Assembly: GCF_900205755.1 (NCBI RefSeq)
Contig: NZ_OANS01000002.1
Location: 310,001-374,000, forward strand
Origin: Polynucleobacter meluiroseus
Lineage (GTDB): Bacteria > Pseudomonadota > Gammaproteobacteria > Burkholderiales > Burkholderiaceae
DNA: 64,000 nt
Direction of reading: 5' to 3'
A program made the position numbers and the translations under genes. The notes beneath the pieces are model-generated. The model worked only from the letters and a program-made list of their open reading frames with translations. It had not been told where the DNA came from and did not search any database. This document shows positions 37,861 through 48,302 of the stretch, in pieces (position 1 is the stretch's first letter; each line of letters opens with the position of its first letter).

Positions 37861-38628
37861 ATGTTTAATTCTTTATTCCACCACGTCGACTCCATCATCC
37901 AGCGCGACCCCGCCGCCAGAAATCGTCTTGAAGTCATTACCTGCTACCCGGGCCTGCACGCAGTTTGGTTGCATCGCCTTTCTCACGGGCTGTGGAGTCT
38001 TGGTCTTAAGTGGTTCGCTCGCTTACTCTCGATGCTGGCTCGCTGGATTACGGGAATTGAAATTCATCCGGCTGCCAAAATTGGACGACGCGTTTTTCTG
38101 GATCATGGCCTTGGAATCGTGATCGGCGAAACAACAGAAATTGGTGATGATTGCACTATTTACCAAGGCGTCACCTTAGGCGGAACCTCCTTGTATAAAG
38201 GCGTCAAACGCCATCCAACCTTGGGTAAAGGGGTGGTGATCAGTGCTGGTGCAAAAGTATTAGGCGGCTTTCATGTGGGTGATGGTGCTCGGGTAGGCTC
38301 GAATGCGGTGGTCCTAAAAGAGATTCCCGCAGGTGCAACGGCGGTGGGCATTCCTGCGCGCATTCTGCATCCCGATTTGCCAAGAGGCGAGATTGCGGAT
38401 GGCAAAGCAAAGGAATACTTTTCTGCTTATGGAGTAACACCCAATGTAGATGATCCGGTGTCGATGGTTCTCAAAGGTCTGATCGATGTCACACTGGAGC
38501 AGGAGGCAAAAATCGCCGCCTTGGAGCTAGCTCTCGCTAAGCTGACCGATAGTCCATCAAGTAACTGGGATGCGCCCAGCGAGGCCAAACTAGATTTGGA
38601 TACACTTAAAGCTTGGCTAAAGGAATAA
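37861..38628 (+). CDS. cysE: serine O-acetyltransferase
   Basis: CysE makes O-acetylserine for cysteine synthesis. The 255 residues have a short N-terminal helical part and a left-handed beta-helix of hexapeptide repeats ([56 protein letters not shown]). It is the short form, as in plants and many betaproteobacteria, lacking the long N-terminal domain of E. coli CysE. The C-terminus ([10 protein letters not shown]) is acidic and lacks the final Ile that docks CysK in other species. Confidence 0.93.
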   Translation: MFNSLFHHVDSIIQRDPAARNRLEVITCYPGLHAVWLHRLSHGLWSLGLKWFARLLSMLARWITGIEIHPAAKIGRRVFLDHGLGIVIGETTEIGDDCTIYQGVTLGGTSLYKGVKRHPTLGKGVVISAGAKVLGGFHVGDGARVGSNAVVLKEIPAGATAVGIPARILHPDLPRGEIADGKAKEYFSAYGVTPNVDDPVSMVLKGLIDVTLEQEAKIAALELALAKLTDSPSSNWDAPSEAKLDLDTLKAWLKE

Positions 38629-38680
38629 AGCGCAAGCTCTAGTCTGATTATTGCCAAGCAGTTGCCGCCCCTGTTAAAGG

Positions 38681-39295
38681 CTAATGCAGAGTTGGAGAAT
38701 TTGATCCGCCAGTTGCAGGTTTGCCACCGATGAATTCATCTTCCATGTCGTCATCCACATCGGTATCCTCATCATTTGGCATGCCAAAAGTGAAACCCTC
38801 GCCACCACGTGGATAGCGATTCGCAATTTCCTCATCCGTGGCTGCGCGAATATCTTCAACTTGCACCCAGAAACGTAATGCCATGCCCGCAAGGGGATGG
38901 TTGCCATCTAAAACTACCTGACTGTCGGCAACGTCTGTGACGGTATAAATTAATGCCTCGTCGTCTGACTCATTCGGCTCTGTAGCATCTTCTTCGCTAG
39001 CATCGGGTACGCCTTCAAACTGCATACCGACCTCTAAAGGCTCCGGAAAGCGCGCGCGGGGCTCTATTTTGAGTAACTCTGGATCGTACTCACCAAACGC
39101 TTCACCTGGCTCTAATTGAATACTTGCTTCATAGCCAATATCCTGACCATCTAAAATGTTTTCAATTTTAGGAAAAGTGCCCTCGTAACCACCATGGAGG
39201 TATACCATCGGAGCGTCAGGCGCTTCAATGACATTGTTTTGAGCATCTGTAAGCTTGTAACGTAAAGATACAACGGTATTTTTTTCGATCTTCAT
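38681..39295 (-). CDS. FKBP-type peptidyl-prolyl isomerase (SlyD-like)
   Basis: This is a folding helper with an FKBP core and an inserted chaperone (IF) domain. EKNTVVSLRYKLTDAQNNVIE, YLHGGYEGTFPKIENIL and HPLAGMALRFWVQV are typical of SlyD/FkpB proteins. The C-terminal tail is acidic (DEDTDVDDDMEDEF) and lacks the His/Cys-rich nickel-binding tail of E. coli SlyD. I chose ATG 39295 (MKIEKN), giving 204 residues. An acidic insert near residue 102-115 (ASEEDATEPNESDDE) is longer than usual. Confidence 0.88.
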   Translation of the reverse strand: MKIEKNTVVSLRYKLTDAQNNVIEAPDAPMVYLHGGYEGTFPKIENILDGQDIGYEASIQLEPGEAFGEYDPELLKIEPRARFPEPLEVGMQFEGVPDASEEDATEPNESDDEALIYTVTDVADSQVVLDGNHPLAGMALRFWVQVEDIRAATDEEIANRYPRGGEGFTFGMPNDEDTDVDDDMEDEFIGGKPATGGSNSPTLH

Positions 39296-39377
39296 GCGGA
39301 ATTCATTAAACATGGGTTTTTAAATAATTTCTTTTATTGACTGCAATATTTCCCAGTAACACCTAAGCCATTACTTT

Positions 39378-40613
39378 ATGACCTCATTTTACTTGAGCAA
39401 ACCGTACGATCCCCCTCACGCTCCAAAGACCTTAGTCCTTAATGAGCCGTGGCCCCTCTTGGGCGGCAATAGTCCACAACAGTTTATGAAGCGGTATTGG
39501 CATAAAAAGCCGCTGTTAGTGAGAGGCGCTATCCCAGCGTTTTCTCTTGCAAATCAGATAGATGAGCCCCTATCTAGCCCTATTTCCGCGCACGAACTCT
39601 TCCAATTCGCTGCTGATGAGGACATGGAGGCGCGACTGATTCGGGCAAAAAAGTGGTCGTTTACCGAGGGTCCGTTTAAGAAAAAAGACCTGCCATTACT
39701 AGAATCGCCCGACTGGACGCTGCTTTTACAGGGTATGGAGGCTAAACATCCAGCTGCAGCTACGGTGTTGTCGTGGTTTCGCTTCATACCGGATGCCCGT
39801 CTAGACGATTTAATGATTAGCATCGCAGGTCTAGGTGGTGGCGTTGGACCTCATTTTGACTCCTATGATGTATTCCTAATCCAGATGGCTGGCAGAAGGC
39901 GCTGGCGCATCTCAGCCCAAACAGACCTGAGCTTGACCCCGAATTTGCCACTCAAAATTTTGCAAAACTTTAAACAAGAGCAAGAATGGATCTTAGAACC
40001 AGGCGACATGCTGTACCTCCCACCACAAATTGCGCATGATGGGGTTGCCTTAGATGCAGGTTGCCAAACTTGGTCTGTAGGTTTTCGCTCACCAAGCTAC
40101 AAAGAGCTTCTGCAAGAGGGTTTATGGCGCTTAGCTGAGTCCCTGGAAGAGATCCCGGCTCTAGCAAGGCGTTTTGCTGATCCCGGGCAAGAGGCCAGCG
40201 CACATCCTGAGCAATTACCAGCCGAACTCATTTGGCAAATTGAGCAAAAGTTGAAGGCATTGCGTTTGGATCGGGTTGAAACTTTCTTACCCGGGGTTGC
40301 CGCTTACTTAAGCGAGCCCAAAGCACAGGCTATTTTTACTGGCCCTGAAAATCCTATGACGGAAGCGGAGTTTGGTAAAGAGCTGAGCATCAGGTCTTTA
40401 ATTCCCCACCCTCAAAGCAGGTTGCTGGCTTTAGATTCAGGCATATTTTGCAATGGTGAAAATATGACTTTGGAACAAGCTAAAGCGACAAAAAATGCCT
40501 GGAAAGCCCTAGCAGCCAAGAGAATACTTAAGCCAACACAAACCATCAGAATTACCCAAGAAAGTAATCTGTATGAGGCTTACTGTGCAGGTTGGGTCAT
40601 TTTTCAGGAATGA
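39378..40613 (+). CDS. roxA: ribosomal protein arginine hydroxylase, cupin/JmjC type (RoxA-like)
   Basis: Members such as E. coli YcfD/RoxA hydroxylate an arginine of ribosomal protein L16 using Fe(II) and 2-oxoglutarate. The iron site is seen at His159, Asp161 (GPHFDSYDVFLIQ) and His220 (PQIAHDGVAL). RYWHKKPLLVRGA near 39 is the family start, and a C-terminal winged-helix dimer region follows. At 411 residues it is slightly longer than YcfD. Substrate identity is inferred from the family. Confidence 0.87.
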   Translation: MTSFYLSKPYDPPHAPKTLVLNEPWPLLGGNSPQQFMKRYWHKKPLLVRGAIPAFSLANQIDEPLSSPISAHELFQFAADEDMEARLIRAKKWSFTEGPFKKKDLPLLESPDWTLLLQGMEAKHPAAATVLSWFRFIPDARLDDLMISIAGLGGGVGPHFDSYDVFLIQMAGRRRWRISAQTDLSLTPNLPLKILQNFKQEQEWILEPGDMLYLPPQIAHDGVALDAGCQTWSVGFRSPSYKELLQEGLWRLAESLEEIPALARRFADPGQEASAHPEQLPAELIWQIEQKLKALRLDRVETFLPGVAAYLSEPKAQAIFTGPENPMTEAEFGKELSIRSLIPHPQSRLLALDSGIFCNGENMTLEQAKATKNAWKALAAKRILKPTQTIRITQESNLYEAYCAGWVIFQE

Positions 40614-40626
40614 CTTTAGCTGTGGC

Positions 40627-40632
40627 TATAAT
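40627..40632 (+). promoter_or_regulatory. consensus -10 box before the small lipoprotein
   Basis: A perfect TATAAT lies 90 bases before the ATG of the Ala/Pro-rich lipoprotein. The -35 region is poor. The AAGGAATTT ribosome site ends close to the ATG at 40722. Confidence 0.5.
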
Positions 40633-40721
40633 AACGCTGGAAAGCATCTAAGGGGTTTCCCTTAGCGCTTTTCAAACAACAATTACCGGTTATTGATGTT
40701 AATTTTTAAAGGAATTTACAA

Positions 40722-40904
40722 ATGAAGAAGTCACTCGTTCTCGTAGCATTGTTTGCAATCGCTTTGGCCGCTTGCGGTAAAAAAGAAGAAGCTGCTCCTG
40801 CTGCTCCTGCCGCAGCTCCAGCTCCTGCTGCTCCTGCTGCTGAAGCTGCTCCTGCCGCTCCTGCTGCTCCAGCTGCTGCTCCTGCTGCTGACGCTAAGAA
40901 GTAA
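40722..40904 (+). CDS. small Ala/Pro-rich lipoprotein (60 aa)
   Basis: A signal peptide with lipobox LAAC (cysteine 18) leads into GKKEEAAP and then a low-complexity tail of Ala and Pro with few Glu/Asp, ending DAKK. The tail is coded by GCTCCTGCTGCT-like repeats, so its length may vary between strains. Such short lipoproteins are common in Burkholderiales envelopes; the role is unknown. It has its own TATAAT promoter and a strong terminator, so it is a single-gene unit. Confidence 0.85.
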   Translation: MKKSLVLVALFAIALAACGKKEEAAPAAPAAAPAPAAPAAEAAPAAPAAPAAAPAADAKK

Positions 40905-40921
40905 TCTTCCCCTTGAAGAGA

Positions 40922-40950
40922 AAAAGCCGCTGAAAAGCGGCTTTTTTATT
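40922..40950 (+). terminator. intrinsic terminator of the small lipoprotein
   Basis: AAAAGCCGCT-GAAA-AGCGGCTTTT followed by more T residues, 18 bases after the stop. On the minus strand the A-rich side makes it usable for bamC too. Confidence 0.92.
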
Positions 40951-40966
40951 TGCTAGAGAAACTCGC

Positions 40967-42115
40967 TTAACGCGCCAACTGCTGCGTCAGCAAAGTTAAG
41001 AGCTGTACACCAGCCGGCGTATTTTCTGGGCCACCCTCAGCGTTTTGAACAATGATGGTTGATGCATTCTCACCAGTCGCCTTAACCACTACGCGATATT
41101 TCTTGGCCTTCAGGTTGGAGTCATCCTTGCTACTGAAAAGGTTCGAGAAAAATCCCTTTGTTTCACCAACATCTTTTGCGTTCACGTAGCGCACAAAGTA
41201 AATTCCATTAGAGCGATCTCGATCTTCAACACTGAAGTTGGAGCGATCAAGTGCTAAGCCAGTATCACGCCACGCGCGGTCAAAACCGGCAGCGATTTCA
41301 ATACGGGCCACGTTAGCACCCTCTTGCACTAATTGTGCTTTTGGTTTTTTGGATTCGAGTGGTGTCGCTACTTGCGCTTTTGCTTGCGCCTGGGTCATAC
41401 CAAGGCGCTCCATTAAGCGGGCTAGAAAGGCAGCCTCTAATTCTGGGTCGTTAGGTCGTGGTGTCCAAACGGTATAAAGACAGGAGCCGGTAGTGTCGGT
41501 TACGCACTTCTCAATAGCACCCTTTTGAGTAATGTAGACCTCGGTTTCATTAGGCTTTACAACTTCAAGGCGGGTTTTATATTTATCTCTCTCGCCTGTG
41601 TCATAAATGGAGTCCAGCGCAGAACCTAGGGTTGAACGAATCCAGTCTTGGGCAATTTTGGCGCGGTTTTCTGCCCAGTCTGTTTCCATAATGCCGGTGG
41701 ATGGAGAATCCACAGTCAGCAAGAAACCATTTTCTTGCCAAAAATCTTTAATTTGGGGATAGAGCTCGGGGGCTGGCTTTTCAACAACTAACCAACGGCG
41801 CTCGCCATCACGGGCAATGCGCATACCGGGGATACCAGTTAAGACATCCGACCTGGTTTGTACAGACTTCTTCAGCGCTGCGTTGTACTCCGACATAGTT
41901 GCAGTGCCATCTTGCACGATGTAACGACGATCTGCTTGAGCTGTAATCAGGTCAGGTGGATAAGATAGATTGGGGCCTTTGACCGCACCCGTGGTCTTGT
42001 AATCCACAACATCGCTCGAGGTAAGCGACTTGCAGGCAACTAAGCTCATCGCTGTCAAAGTCATTAAGCAAATAGGCGCGAAATAGCGACGGAGGAATTG
42101 AATCATTTGCATCAT
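40967..42115 (-). CDS. bamC: outer membrane assembly lipoprotein BamC
   Basis: BamC is an accessory lipoprotein of the BAM complex that inserts beta-barrel proteins in the outer membrane. The signal ends with a lipobox (SLVAC, cysteine about 28), then [23 protein letters not shown], the unstructured part that binds BamD. Two helix-grip domains follow ([21 protein letters not shown] and [18 protein letters not shown]). The ATGA overlap with dapA, as in E. coli dapA-bamC, supports the call. Confidence 0.92.
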   Translation of the reverse strand: MMQMIQFLRRYFAPICLMTLTAMSLVACKSLTSSDVVDYKTTGAVKGPNLSYPPDLITAQADRRYIVQDGTATMSEYNAALKKSVQTRSDVLTGIPGMRIARDGERRWLVVEKPAPELYPQIKDFWQENGFLLTVDSPSTGIMETDWAENRAKIAQDWIRSTLGSALDSIYDTGERDKYKTRLEVVKPNETEVYITQKGAIEKCVTDTTGSCLYTVWTPRPNDPELEAAFLARLMERLGMTQAQAKAQVATPLESKKPKAQLVQEGANVARIEIAAGFDRAWRDTGLALDRSNFSVEDRDRSNGIYFVRYVNAKDVGETKGFFSNLFSSKDDSNLKAKKYRVVVKATGENASTIIVQNAEGGPENTPAGVQLLTLLTQQLAR

Positions 42116-43035
42116 AGTAAGCCAGCCTGTTTCATTGCAATCTTTAAGGGCTCACGCAGAGCAACGCTTAAAGGGGTTAAGGGTAAACGAATACCTGCCG
42201 TAATTTTGCCCATCTCATGCAAGGCCCACTTCACTGGAATTGGATTTGCCTCACTAAAAAGGGCTTTATGTACTGAGAGCAACTGATATTGAATCGCTCT
42301 TGTTTTCACAACATCGTCGGACATCGCTGCTAGGCAAAGGTCGTGCATTAAGCGTGGTGCAATGTTTGCCGTCACTGAAATATTCCCCTTACCGCCCATC
42401 AACATCAATAAAGCGGCACTCAAGTCATCACCTGAAAATACCGAGAAGTCACTGTGCCCAGCACGCTTTAGCTCAGCGATTAATAGGGTTCCGCGCTCTA
42501 AGCTACCGGTTGCATCCTTGATGCCGATAATGCCAGGCACGGAAGCCAAACTAACCACGGTTTCAGTATTTAAATCGGCAACCGTTCTACCGGGAACGTT
42601 GTACAAAATTACTGGGAGATCAACGGACTCAGCAATTTTCTTAAAGTGAGCGTACATGCCCTCTTGCGTCGGCTTATTGTAATAAGGCACGACCTGTAGG
42701 CTTGCATCAGCACCAACCTGCTTGGCGTATTTTGTTAACTCAATAGCCTCAATGGTGGAATTCCCGCCAGTTCCAGCAATCACCGGAATGCGTCCGGCAA
42801 TCTGCTCCACCGTGACCCGAATCAATTCACAATGTTCCTCAACTGAGACAGTTGGGGACTCTCCACTAGTGCCCACGACCACAATCCCATCGGATCCTTC
42901 GGTCACGTGCCAATCTAGCAGTTTGCGCAGGCCAGGAAAGTCCAAGCTGCCGTCCTCAAACATGGGGGTAACAATGGCAGGCATGCTACCAAAGATGGGT
43001 TTTTTACTTCCGTAGGATGTATCTATCTTGGTCAC
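42112..43035 (-). CDS. dapA: 4-hydroxy-tetrahydrodipicolinate synthase
   Basis: DapA condenses pyruvate and aspartate semialdehyde in lysine and peptidoglycan synthesis. The 307-residue TIM barrel shows [40 protein letters not shown] with the tyrosine, [12 protein letters not shown] and [13 protein letters not shown], where the Schiff-base lysine lies. The first 12 residues are poorly conserved. It shares ATGA with bamC; lysC at 29511 belongs to the same pathway. Confidence 0.96.
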   Translation of the reverse strand: MTKIDTSYGSKKPIFGSMPAIVTPMFEDGSLDFPGLRKLLDWHVTEGSDGIVVVGTSGESPTVSVEEHCELIRVTVEQIAGRIPVIAGTGGNSTIEAIELTKYAKQVGADASLQVVPYYNKPTQEGMYAHFKKIAESVDLPVILYNVPGRTVADLNTETVVSLASVPGIIGIKDATGSLERGTLLIAELKRAGHSDFSVFSGDDLSAALLMLMGGKGNISVTANIAPRLMHDLCLAAMSDDVVKTRAIQYQLLSVHKALFSEANPIPVKWALHEMGKITAGIRLPLTPLSVALREPLKIAMKQAGLL

Positions 43036-43099
43036 CGAATGTATGTCGACTGAGGATCGAATTTTTTATGCATTAAGTCTGAAATTGTAACGGAATGCG

Positions 43100-43675
43100 T
43101 TACTTTAAACGCCCTTTTACCGCGCAAAGCCGTTGAATCATGGCGGGTTTAGGCTGTTCTTGGTAAATATCCTCGTAAGCAATGACTTTCAGATGATGGC
43201 GGGCTGCTAAAGCAAGTAATTCCCCTGTATTTAGCAAGAAATTGGGGTTAGAGGGTTTACCAAATGCTCCATTCCCCTCTGCGAAGGTTTCGTAGATCAA
43301 AATACCACCATCCATCAGCATTGCTGGCAATTGATCTAAATGCGGGCGATATAAGTAATTAGTGACGACAATGGCGCTAAATTGCTGATTGAGCAAGGGC
43401 CACTCTGTAGTTTCTAGGTCGAGTGAGCGCACTTCAATCAAGGGATGGGGTGCATCCTCAATAGCAGCAATGTCCCGATCGACTGCTAGTACTTTGTAGG
43501 CCGATTGAGCAAAAAAGTGTGCATGGCGCCCTGATCCACAGGCCAAATCCAGAATTGCTCCACCCTTTGGAATGAGATTCGTGAAACGCCTAACCCAAGA
43601 AGATGCCTCTAGTATCGGGTCGTGACCTGGCACAGGAGCTGGGCTATTAATCGTATGCCAAGCCCATGGCTTCAC
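43100..43675 (-). CDS. SAM-dependent methyltransferase (class I)
   Basis: The 191 residues show the Rossmann methyltransferase motif ILDLACGSGRHAHFFA (about 41-56), VLAVDRD (acidic loop) and IVVTNYLYRPHLDQLPAML with GGILIYETFAEGN. This pattern is like TehB/UbiE-type small enzymes. The target cannot be named. The start overlaps trpS by 29 bases, so it is co-translated with it. Confidence 0.83.
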   Translation of the reverse strand: MKPWAWHTINSPAPVPGHDPILEASSWVRRFTNLIPKGGAILDLACGSGRHAHFFAQSAYKVLAVDRDIAAIEDAPHPLIEVRSLDLETTEWPLLNQQFSAIVVTNYLYRPHLDQLPAMLMDGGILIYETFAEGNGAFGKPSNPNFLLNTGELLALAARHHLKVIAYEDIYQEQPKPAMIQRLCAVKGRLK

Positions 43676-44849
43676 GCACTTCGCGCATGGTTTCTTGAGC
43701 TACTTTACGAGCCTTGTCGCTGCCATCCGCAATGATGGAGCGCAATAAACTGGGGTCATCTAAATACATTTGCGCGCGCTCAAACATTGGCTGCTGCTCA
43801 AGCAAAATGGCATCAATCACCGGTTGCTTGCATTCGAGACAACCAATGCCTGCCGATTTACATTCTTTCTCAACCCACTGCTTGGTCTCTTCGCTTGAGT
43901 AGACCGCATGCAATTGCCATACTGGACATCGTGCAGGATCTCCTGGATCGGTTCTGCGCACTCGAGCAGGGTCTGTGGGCATCGTCCGAATCGACCGAGT
44001 AACCTCCTCAGGTGTTTCACGGATGCTGATCGTATTACCGTAAGACTTGGACATTTTTTGACCGTCGATGCCGGGCATGCGTGATGCGCTAGTTAAGAGT
44101 GCTTGAGGCTCAGGAAGAATAATCTTACGTGCCCCCTCTAAAAAGCCAAAGAGTCTTTCTCGGTCACCCATAGATAGGCTTTGCGCTTCTTGCAACAAGG
44201 CTTTCGCTTGCTCAAGCGCCTCGTCGTCGCCCCGCTCCTGATAGGCAACCCGAAGCTCTGCGTACATTTTGGCGCGCTTACTACCTAGTTTTTTCACTGC
44301 CTCTAGGGCCTTCTCTTCAAAGCCGGGCTCTCGTCCATATAAATAGTTAAAGCGACGCGCCACTTCGCGGGTCATCTCCACGTGGGGTACCTGGTCTTCA
44401 CCAACCGGCACAAACTGGGCTCTGTAAATCAGAATGTCGGCTGCCTGCAAAAGGGGGTAGCCTAAAAAGCCATAGGTTTGTAAATCTTTTTCTTTTAACT
44501 TTTCTATTTGATCTTTGTAAGTCGGCACCCGCTCAAGCCATCCTAGGGGCGTGCCCATTGACAGCAAAAGAAAGAGTTCAGCATGCTCGGGTACCTTACT
44601 TTGAATAAATAGGGTTGACTGATTTGGATCGACTCCCGCAGCCAACCAATCCACCACCATATCCCACACGGATTGCTCAATGACATCAGGGGTTTCATAG
44701 TGGGTGGTTAAGGCATGCCAATCTGCGACAAAGAAAAAACAGGGGTACTCCGCTTGTAAGCGTACCCAATTTTTCAGGACGCCGTGATAGTGACCAAGGT
44801 GCAAACTACCCGTTGGGCGCATGCCAGAGAGAACGCGTTCAGCAAACAT
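43647..44849 (-). CDS. trpS: tryptophan-tRNA ligase
   Basis: TrpRS charges tRNA-Trp. It is class I with RPTGSLHLGHYHGVLKNW (HIGH-like) at the start, ADWHALTTHY, PVGEDQVPHVEMTREVARRFN and GQKMSKSYGNTI (KMSKS). At 400 residues it exceeds the usual 330 because of an insert near 190-245 (LEAVKKLGSKRAKMYAEL), a form found in betaproteobacteria. Four cysteines (CKSAGIGCLECKQ and another) may bind metal near 330. It overlaps the methyltransferase gene. Confidence 0.95.
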   Translation of the reverse strand: MFAERVLSGMRPTGSLHLGHYHGVLKNWVRLQAEYPCFFFVADWHALTTHYETPDVIEQSVWDMVVDWLAAGVDPNQSTLFIQSKVPEHAELFLLLSMGTPLGWLERVPTYKDQIEKLKEKDLQTYGFLGYPLLQAADILIYRAQFVPVGEDQVPHVEMTREVARRFNYLYGREPGFEEKALEAVKKLGSKRAKMYAELRVAYQERGDDEALEQAKALLQEAQSLSMGDRERLFGFLEGARKIILPEPQALLTSASRMPGIDGQKMSKSYGNTISIRETPEEVTRSIRTMPTDPARVRRTDPGDPARCPVWQLHAVYSSEETKQWVEKECKSAGIGCLECKQPVIDAILLEQQPMFERAQMYLDDPSLLRSIIADGSDKARKVAQETMREVREAMGLAYD

Positions 44850-44894
44850 CTTGATCTGTATTCTTTTTCAGGTAATTAAAGCGGGGTTGATTCA

Positions 44895-45743
44895 TTATTG
44901 AAACACGGACCAAACTGGGGTCAGGTGATCAGGCAACAAAGGTAGCTTACCGAGGTCGATGAAGCTCTCTTTTTGATCATGAAAATCTGAACCGCGTGAG
45001 GCCAAGAAGCCATATTGCTTGGCAATATTACCGTAAGTCTCATATTGGTTAGGGCGATGGCTGCCAGTGATGACTTCAATTCCAAGGCCGCCAAGCTCTT
45101 TAAATTGCTTATAAAGCGCGTCCATCTGCATGTCCGAAAAAGGATATCTGCCGGGATGAGCGATCACAGCCACACCGCCTGCCGCTTTAATCCAAGCAAC
45201 GGCATTGTCTAGGCTTGCCCAGGTGTGGGGCACATAACCTGGTTTGTCTTCCACTAGGTAATTCTTAAATACTTGACTGGTATTTTTGCAAATGCCCTGC
45301 TCTACCAAAAAGCGCGCAAAGTGGGTTCTTGAAATCAACTCATGATTACCAGCAAAATGCAGTGCGCCCTCATAAGCTCCGCTAATACCCGCCTGAAGTA
45401 ATTGCTCGGCAATGAGCTTGGCACGATTCTCTCGGCCATGACGAATCAAACGCAGGCCTTCCAGCATTTGGGGATGATTGGGATCAATGCCCAATCCAAC
45501 AATATGAATGGTGTCCCCCAACCAAGAAACGGAGATTTCGACGCCAGCCAAATAATCCATGCCTAAGGCTTTTGACGCCTGCGCTGCCCTTAATTGACCG
45601 CCAATTTCATCATGGTCGGTTAATGCCCACAGGCGCACCCCATTGGCATAGGCGCGTTCGGCCAATGCTTCAGGAGTTAGGGTTCCGTCTGAAATCACTG
45701 AGTGTGAATGCAAATCGGCATTAATAAGTGAAAGGCTGCTCAT
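44895..45743 (-). CDS. PHP-domain phosphoesterase (RNase AM / YciV-like)
   Basis: E. coli YciV/RNase AM removes 5' nucleotides from RNA and hydrolyses 3',5'-nucleoside bisphosphates. The metal motifs are DLHSHSVISDGTLTPEALAERA (about 10), WALTDHDEIGG, GVEISVSW, VIAHPGRYPFSD and SRGSDFHDQ. The length of 282 fits. It lies between trpS and zapE with short gaps (45 and 9 bases), as in many Burkholderiales. Confidence 0.9.
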   Translation of the reverse strand: MSSLSLINADLHSHSVISDGTLTPEALAERAYANGVRLWALTDHDEIGGQLRAAQASKALGMDYLAGVEISVSWLGDTIHIVGLGIDPNHPQMLEGLRLIRHGRENRAKLIAEQLLQAGISGAYEGALHFAGNHELISRTHFARFLVEQGICKNTSQVFKNYLVEDKPGYVPHTWASLDNAVAWIKAAGGVAVIAHPGRYPFSDMQMDALYKQFKELGGLGIEVITGSHRPNQYETYGNIAKQYGFLASRGSDFHDQKESFIDLGKLPLLPDHLTPVWSVFQ

Positions 45744-45752
45744 GGTCCTATT

Positions 45753-46856
45753 TTAGGTCAAGCTGGTATCAATTACACGGCGTGGTGCATCTAGATAGTC
45801 GCGGGACTGCATTTCAATCAAACGAGACACCGCCCTAGAAAATTCCCCGGTAATTTGTCCTTCTGTGTACAAAGATTCGGCTGGCACCTCGGCAGAGACA
45901 ATCAGCTTTACTTTGTGGTCATACAACACATCTACCAACCAAATAAAACGACGCGCCTCATTTGTCATACGCGGTGGTAAATAAGGCACCCCTGAAACAA
46001 TCACCGTATGAAATTGCTTTGCGATCTCCAAATAGTCGTTTTGCGAGCGAGGCCCGCAACAGAGTGTGTCAAAGTCAAACCACACGACACCATTACCCAT
46101 TTGCAGTGGCTTGAGCTCGCGCGACTCAATATTGAGCACTGGATTTTTCTCAGCAGCACGCTTACCAATCAAGTTTTTAAAAATACCGCTGAGTTTTTTC
46201 TCTGCCTCAAGATTGATCGGCGTGAGGTAAGCCTCTACTTGCGCCATTTGTATCCGCCGGTAATCATGACCATCGTCCACATTCAAAACATCCAGCTGTT
46301 CTTCTAGGAGGCGAATGGCCGGCATTAAACGATCGCGATGCAAGCCATCGGGATAAAGCTGATTTGGTGCATAGTTAGAGGTCATCACAAATTGCACGCG
46401 ATCCACAAAGAGCGCACTTAATAGGCGATACAGAATCATGGCATCAGCGATGTCATTGATATGAAACTCATCAAAACAAATTAAACGATAGCGCTCAGAG
46501 ATCCTTCTTGCCAGCTCATCCAATGGATCGGCCATACCAGAAAGTTCATGTAGTTCACGATGGACTTCGCGCATAAATTCATGAAAATGAATCCGGATCT
46601 TTTTTTCTAAGGGCGATGCCATGAAAAAACAGTCCATCAGAAAAGATTTGCCGCGACCTACTCCGCCCCATAGATAAATACCGCGAGGAAGTTTAGGTTT
46701 AAAGAGCTTTCTTTTTAAGCCGTTACTTCGTATTTCTTTATAGACGTACCACTCATCTTCGCAGCGTTGCAGGCGCTCGATAGCTTTGAGCTGCGCAGGG
46801 TCGGTATGGTACCCGTGCGCAGCTAATTCTTGATAGTAATACTCTGATGCTTTCAA
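45753..46856 (-). CDS. zapE: cell-division ATPase ZapE (AFG1 family)
   Basis: ZapE is an AFG1-type ATPase that acts on the FtsZ ring. Walker A is GGVGRGKSFLMDCFF (about 64-78), then HFHEFMREVHREL, and Walker B LICFDEFHINDIADAMIL. FVMTSNYAPNQLYPDGLHRDRLMPAIRLLE is the sensor region. The length of 367 is normal. The stop codon directly abuts odhL, so it is the end of the odh operon on the minus strand. Confidence 0.93.
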   Translation of the reverse strand: MKASEYYYQELAAHGYHTDPAQLKAIERLQRCEDEWYVYKEIRSNGLKRKLFKPKLPRGIYLWGGVGRGKSFLMDCFFMASPLEKKIRIHFHEFMREVHRELHELSGMADPLDELARRISERYRLICFDEFHINDIADAMILYRLLSALFVDRVQFVMTSNYAPNQLYPDGLHRDRLMPAIRLLEEQLDVLNVDDGHDYRRIQMAQVEAYLTPINLEAEKKLSGIFKNLIGKRAAEKNPVLNIESRELKPLQMGNGVVWFDFDTLCCGPRSQNDYLEIAKQFHTVIVSGVPYLPPRMTNEARRFIWLVDVLYDHKVKLIVSAEVPAESLYTEGQITGEFSRAVSRLIEMQSRDYLDAPRRVIDTSLT

Positions 46857-48293
46857 TTACATATTGAGTGCGCGTGAGTCCGTTGCTAATGCTGCTTCAC
46901 GGACCACTTCTGACAAACTCGGATGAGGATGACAGATTCGAGCGATATCCTCTGCGGCCGCCTTGAATTCCATTGCTACGGCAGCTTCTGCGATGAGGTC
47001 GGAGGCATTTGGCCCGATGATATGCACGCCTAAAATTTCATCGGTTTTTGCGTCGGCCAATACTTTTACAAACCCGTCAGACTTACCAATTCCCAAGGCA
47101 CGACCGTTTGCCGCGAAAGGAAATTGTCCAGCTTTATATTCAATCCCTGCGGCCTTCAGCTGCTCTTCAGATCTGCCCACCCAAGCAATTTCAGGATCGG
47201 TATAAATCACCCAAGGGATGCAGTTGTAATCGATATGGGGTTTTTGTCCGGCGATGATTTCAGCAACTAAAACGCCTTCATCTTCTGCCTTATGAGCTAG
47301 CATCGGCCCGCGCACTACATCACCGACTGCATATACGCCTGGTGCTGCGGTAGCACAAGTGTGGTCGTCAATTGGAATAAAGCCGCGCTCATCTACTTTA
47401 AGACCAATCGCATCTAACGCTAATTGATCGGTATTTGGTACGCGGCCAATCGACACAATTAGACGCTCGCATTCTAGTTTTTGCGCTGCGCCAGCACTGT
47501 CGGTGTAATGAACCACTACCCCTTTTTTGTCTGTCTTAATCTCACCAATCTTGACGCCAGTGTGAATCGCCAAGCCCTGCTTTGCGAAAAGTTTTTGCGC
47601 TTCCTTAGCAATCCCTTGATCACAAGCGCCCAAGAAGGATGGCATCGCCTCTAAGATTGTCACTTCGGAACCAACGCGGCGCCAAACTGAACCAAGCTCT
47701 AAGCCAATGACGCCTGCACCAATGACGCCCAGTTTTTTAGGCACGGAATCAAACTTCAGCGCGCCTTCGTTATCGCAAACCAAGACGTTATCTACTACTA
47801 CGCCTGGCAAATGGCGTGCCTTCGAGCCAGTCGCAATAATGACGTTAGTTGCTGTCACGATTTCTTGATCTTTGCCGTCGATCTTGACTTGATAGCCTTC
47901 AGCTGTTTTGCCTACGAAAGAGGCATGGCCTTTTAATAAAGTAATTTTGTTTTTGCGGAATAAATACTGAATACCGCCAGTCATTTTCGTAACGATGTCG
48001 TCTTTGCGACCGATCATCTTTTTGGAGTCAAGGCTAACCGAGCCGACCTTGATGCCATGATCAGCAGCATGATGACTGATTTTTTCGAACTCCTCGGAAG
48101 AGGCGAGTAACGCTTTAGAAGGAATACAACCCACGTTTAAGCAGGTGCCTCCCAAGCGAATCTCCCCCTTGGGATCATCGTAGCTCTTTGACTCAGCGCA
48201 AGCCACCTTAAACCCAAGTTGAGCTGCCCGAATAGCCGCAATGTAGCCGCCAGGACCACCACCAATGACCAGTACGTCAAATAATGTTGTCAT
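46857..48293 (-). CDS. odhL: dihydrolipoyl dehydrogenase (E3)
   Basis: E3 reoxidises the lipoyl arms of the 2-oxoglutarate dehydrogenase complex with NAD. The FAD fold starts [15 protein letters not shown]. The redox disulfide is Cys51/Cys56 ([13 protein letters not shown]), the NAD fold is [19 protein letters not shown], and the C-terminal [10 protein letters not shown] holds the active base. The 478 residues are normal. It follows odhB by 9 bases. Confidence 0.96.
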   Translation of the reverse strand: MTTLFDVLVIGGGPGGYIAAIRAAQLGFKVACAESKSYDDPKGEIRLGGTCLNVGCIPSKALLASSEEFEKISHHAADHGIKVGSVSLDSKKMIGRKDDIVTKMTGGIQYLFRKNKITLLKGHASFVGKTAEGYQVKIDGKDQEIVTATNVIIATGSKARHLPGVVVDNVLVCDNEGALKFDSVPKKLGVIGAGVIGLELGSVWRRVGSEVTILEAMPSFLGACDQGIAKEAQKLFAKQGLAIHTGVKIGEIKTDKKGVVVHYTDSAGAAQKLECERLIVSIGRVPNTDQLALDAIGLKVDERGFIPIDDHTCATAAPGVYAVGDVVRGPMLAHKAEDEGVLVAEIIAGQKPHIDYNCIPWVIYTDPEIAWVGRSEEQLKAAGIEYKAGQFPFAANGRALGIGKSDGFVKVLADAKTDEILGVHIIGPNASDLIAEAAVAMEFKAAAEDIARICHPHPSLSEVVREAALATDSRALNM

Positions 48294-48302
48294 CGTCGCC
48301 CC

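Noticed and set aside
40722..40904. GCTCCTGCTGCT repeats considered as a CRISPR or microsatellite array.
   Set aside because: They are codons of a lipoprotein Ala/Pro tail in frame with a good signal peptide; there are no spacers. No CRISPR array was seen anywhere in the window.
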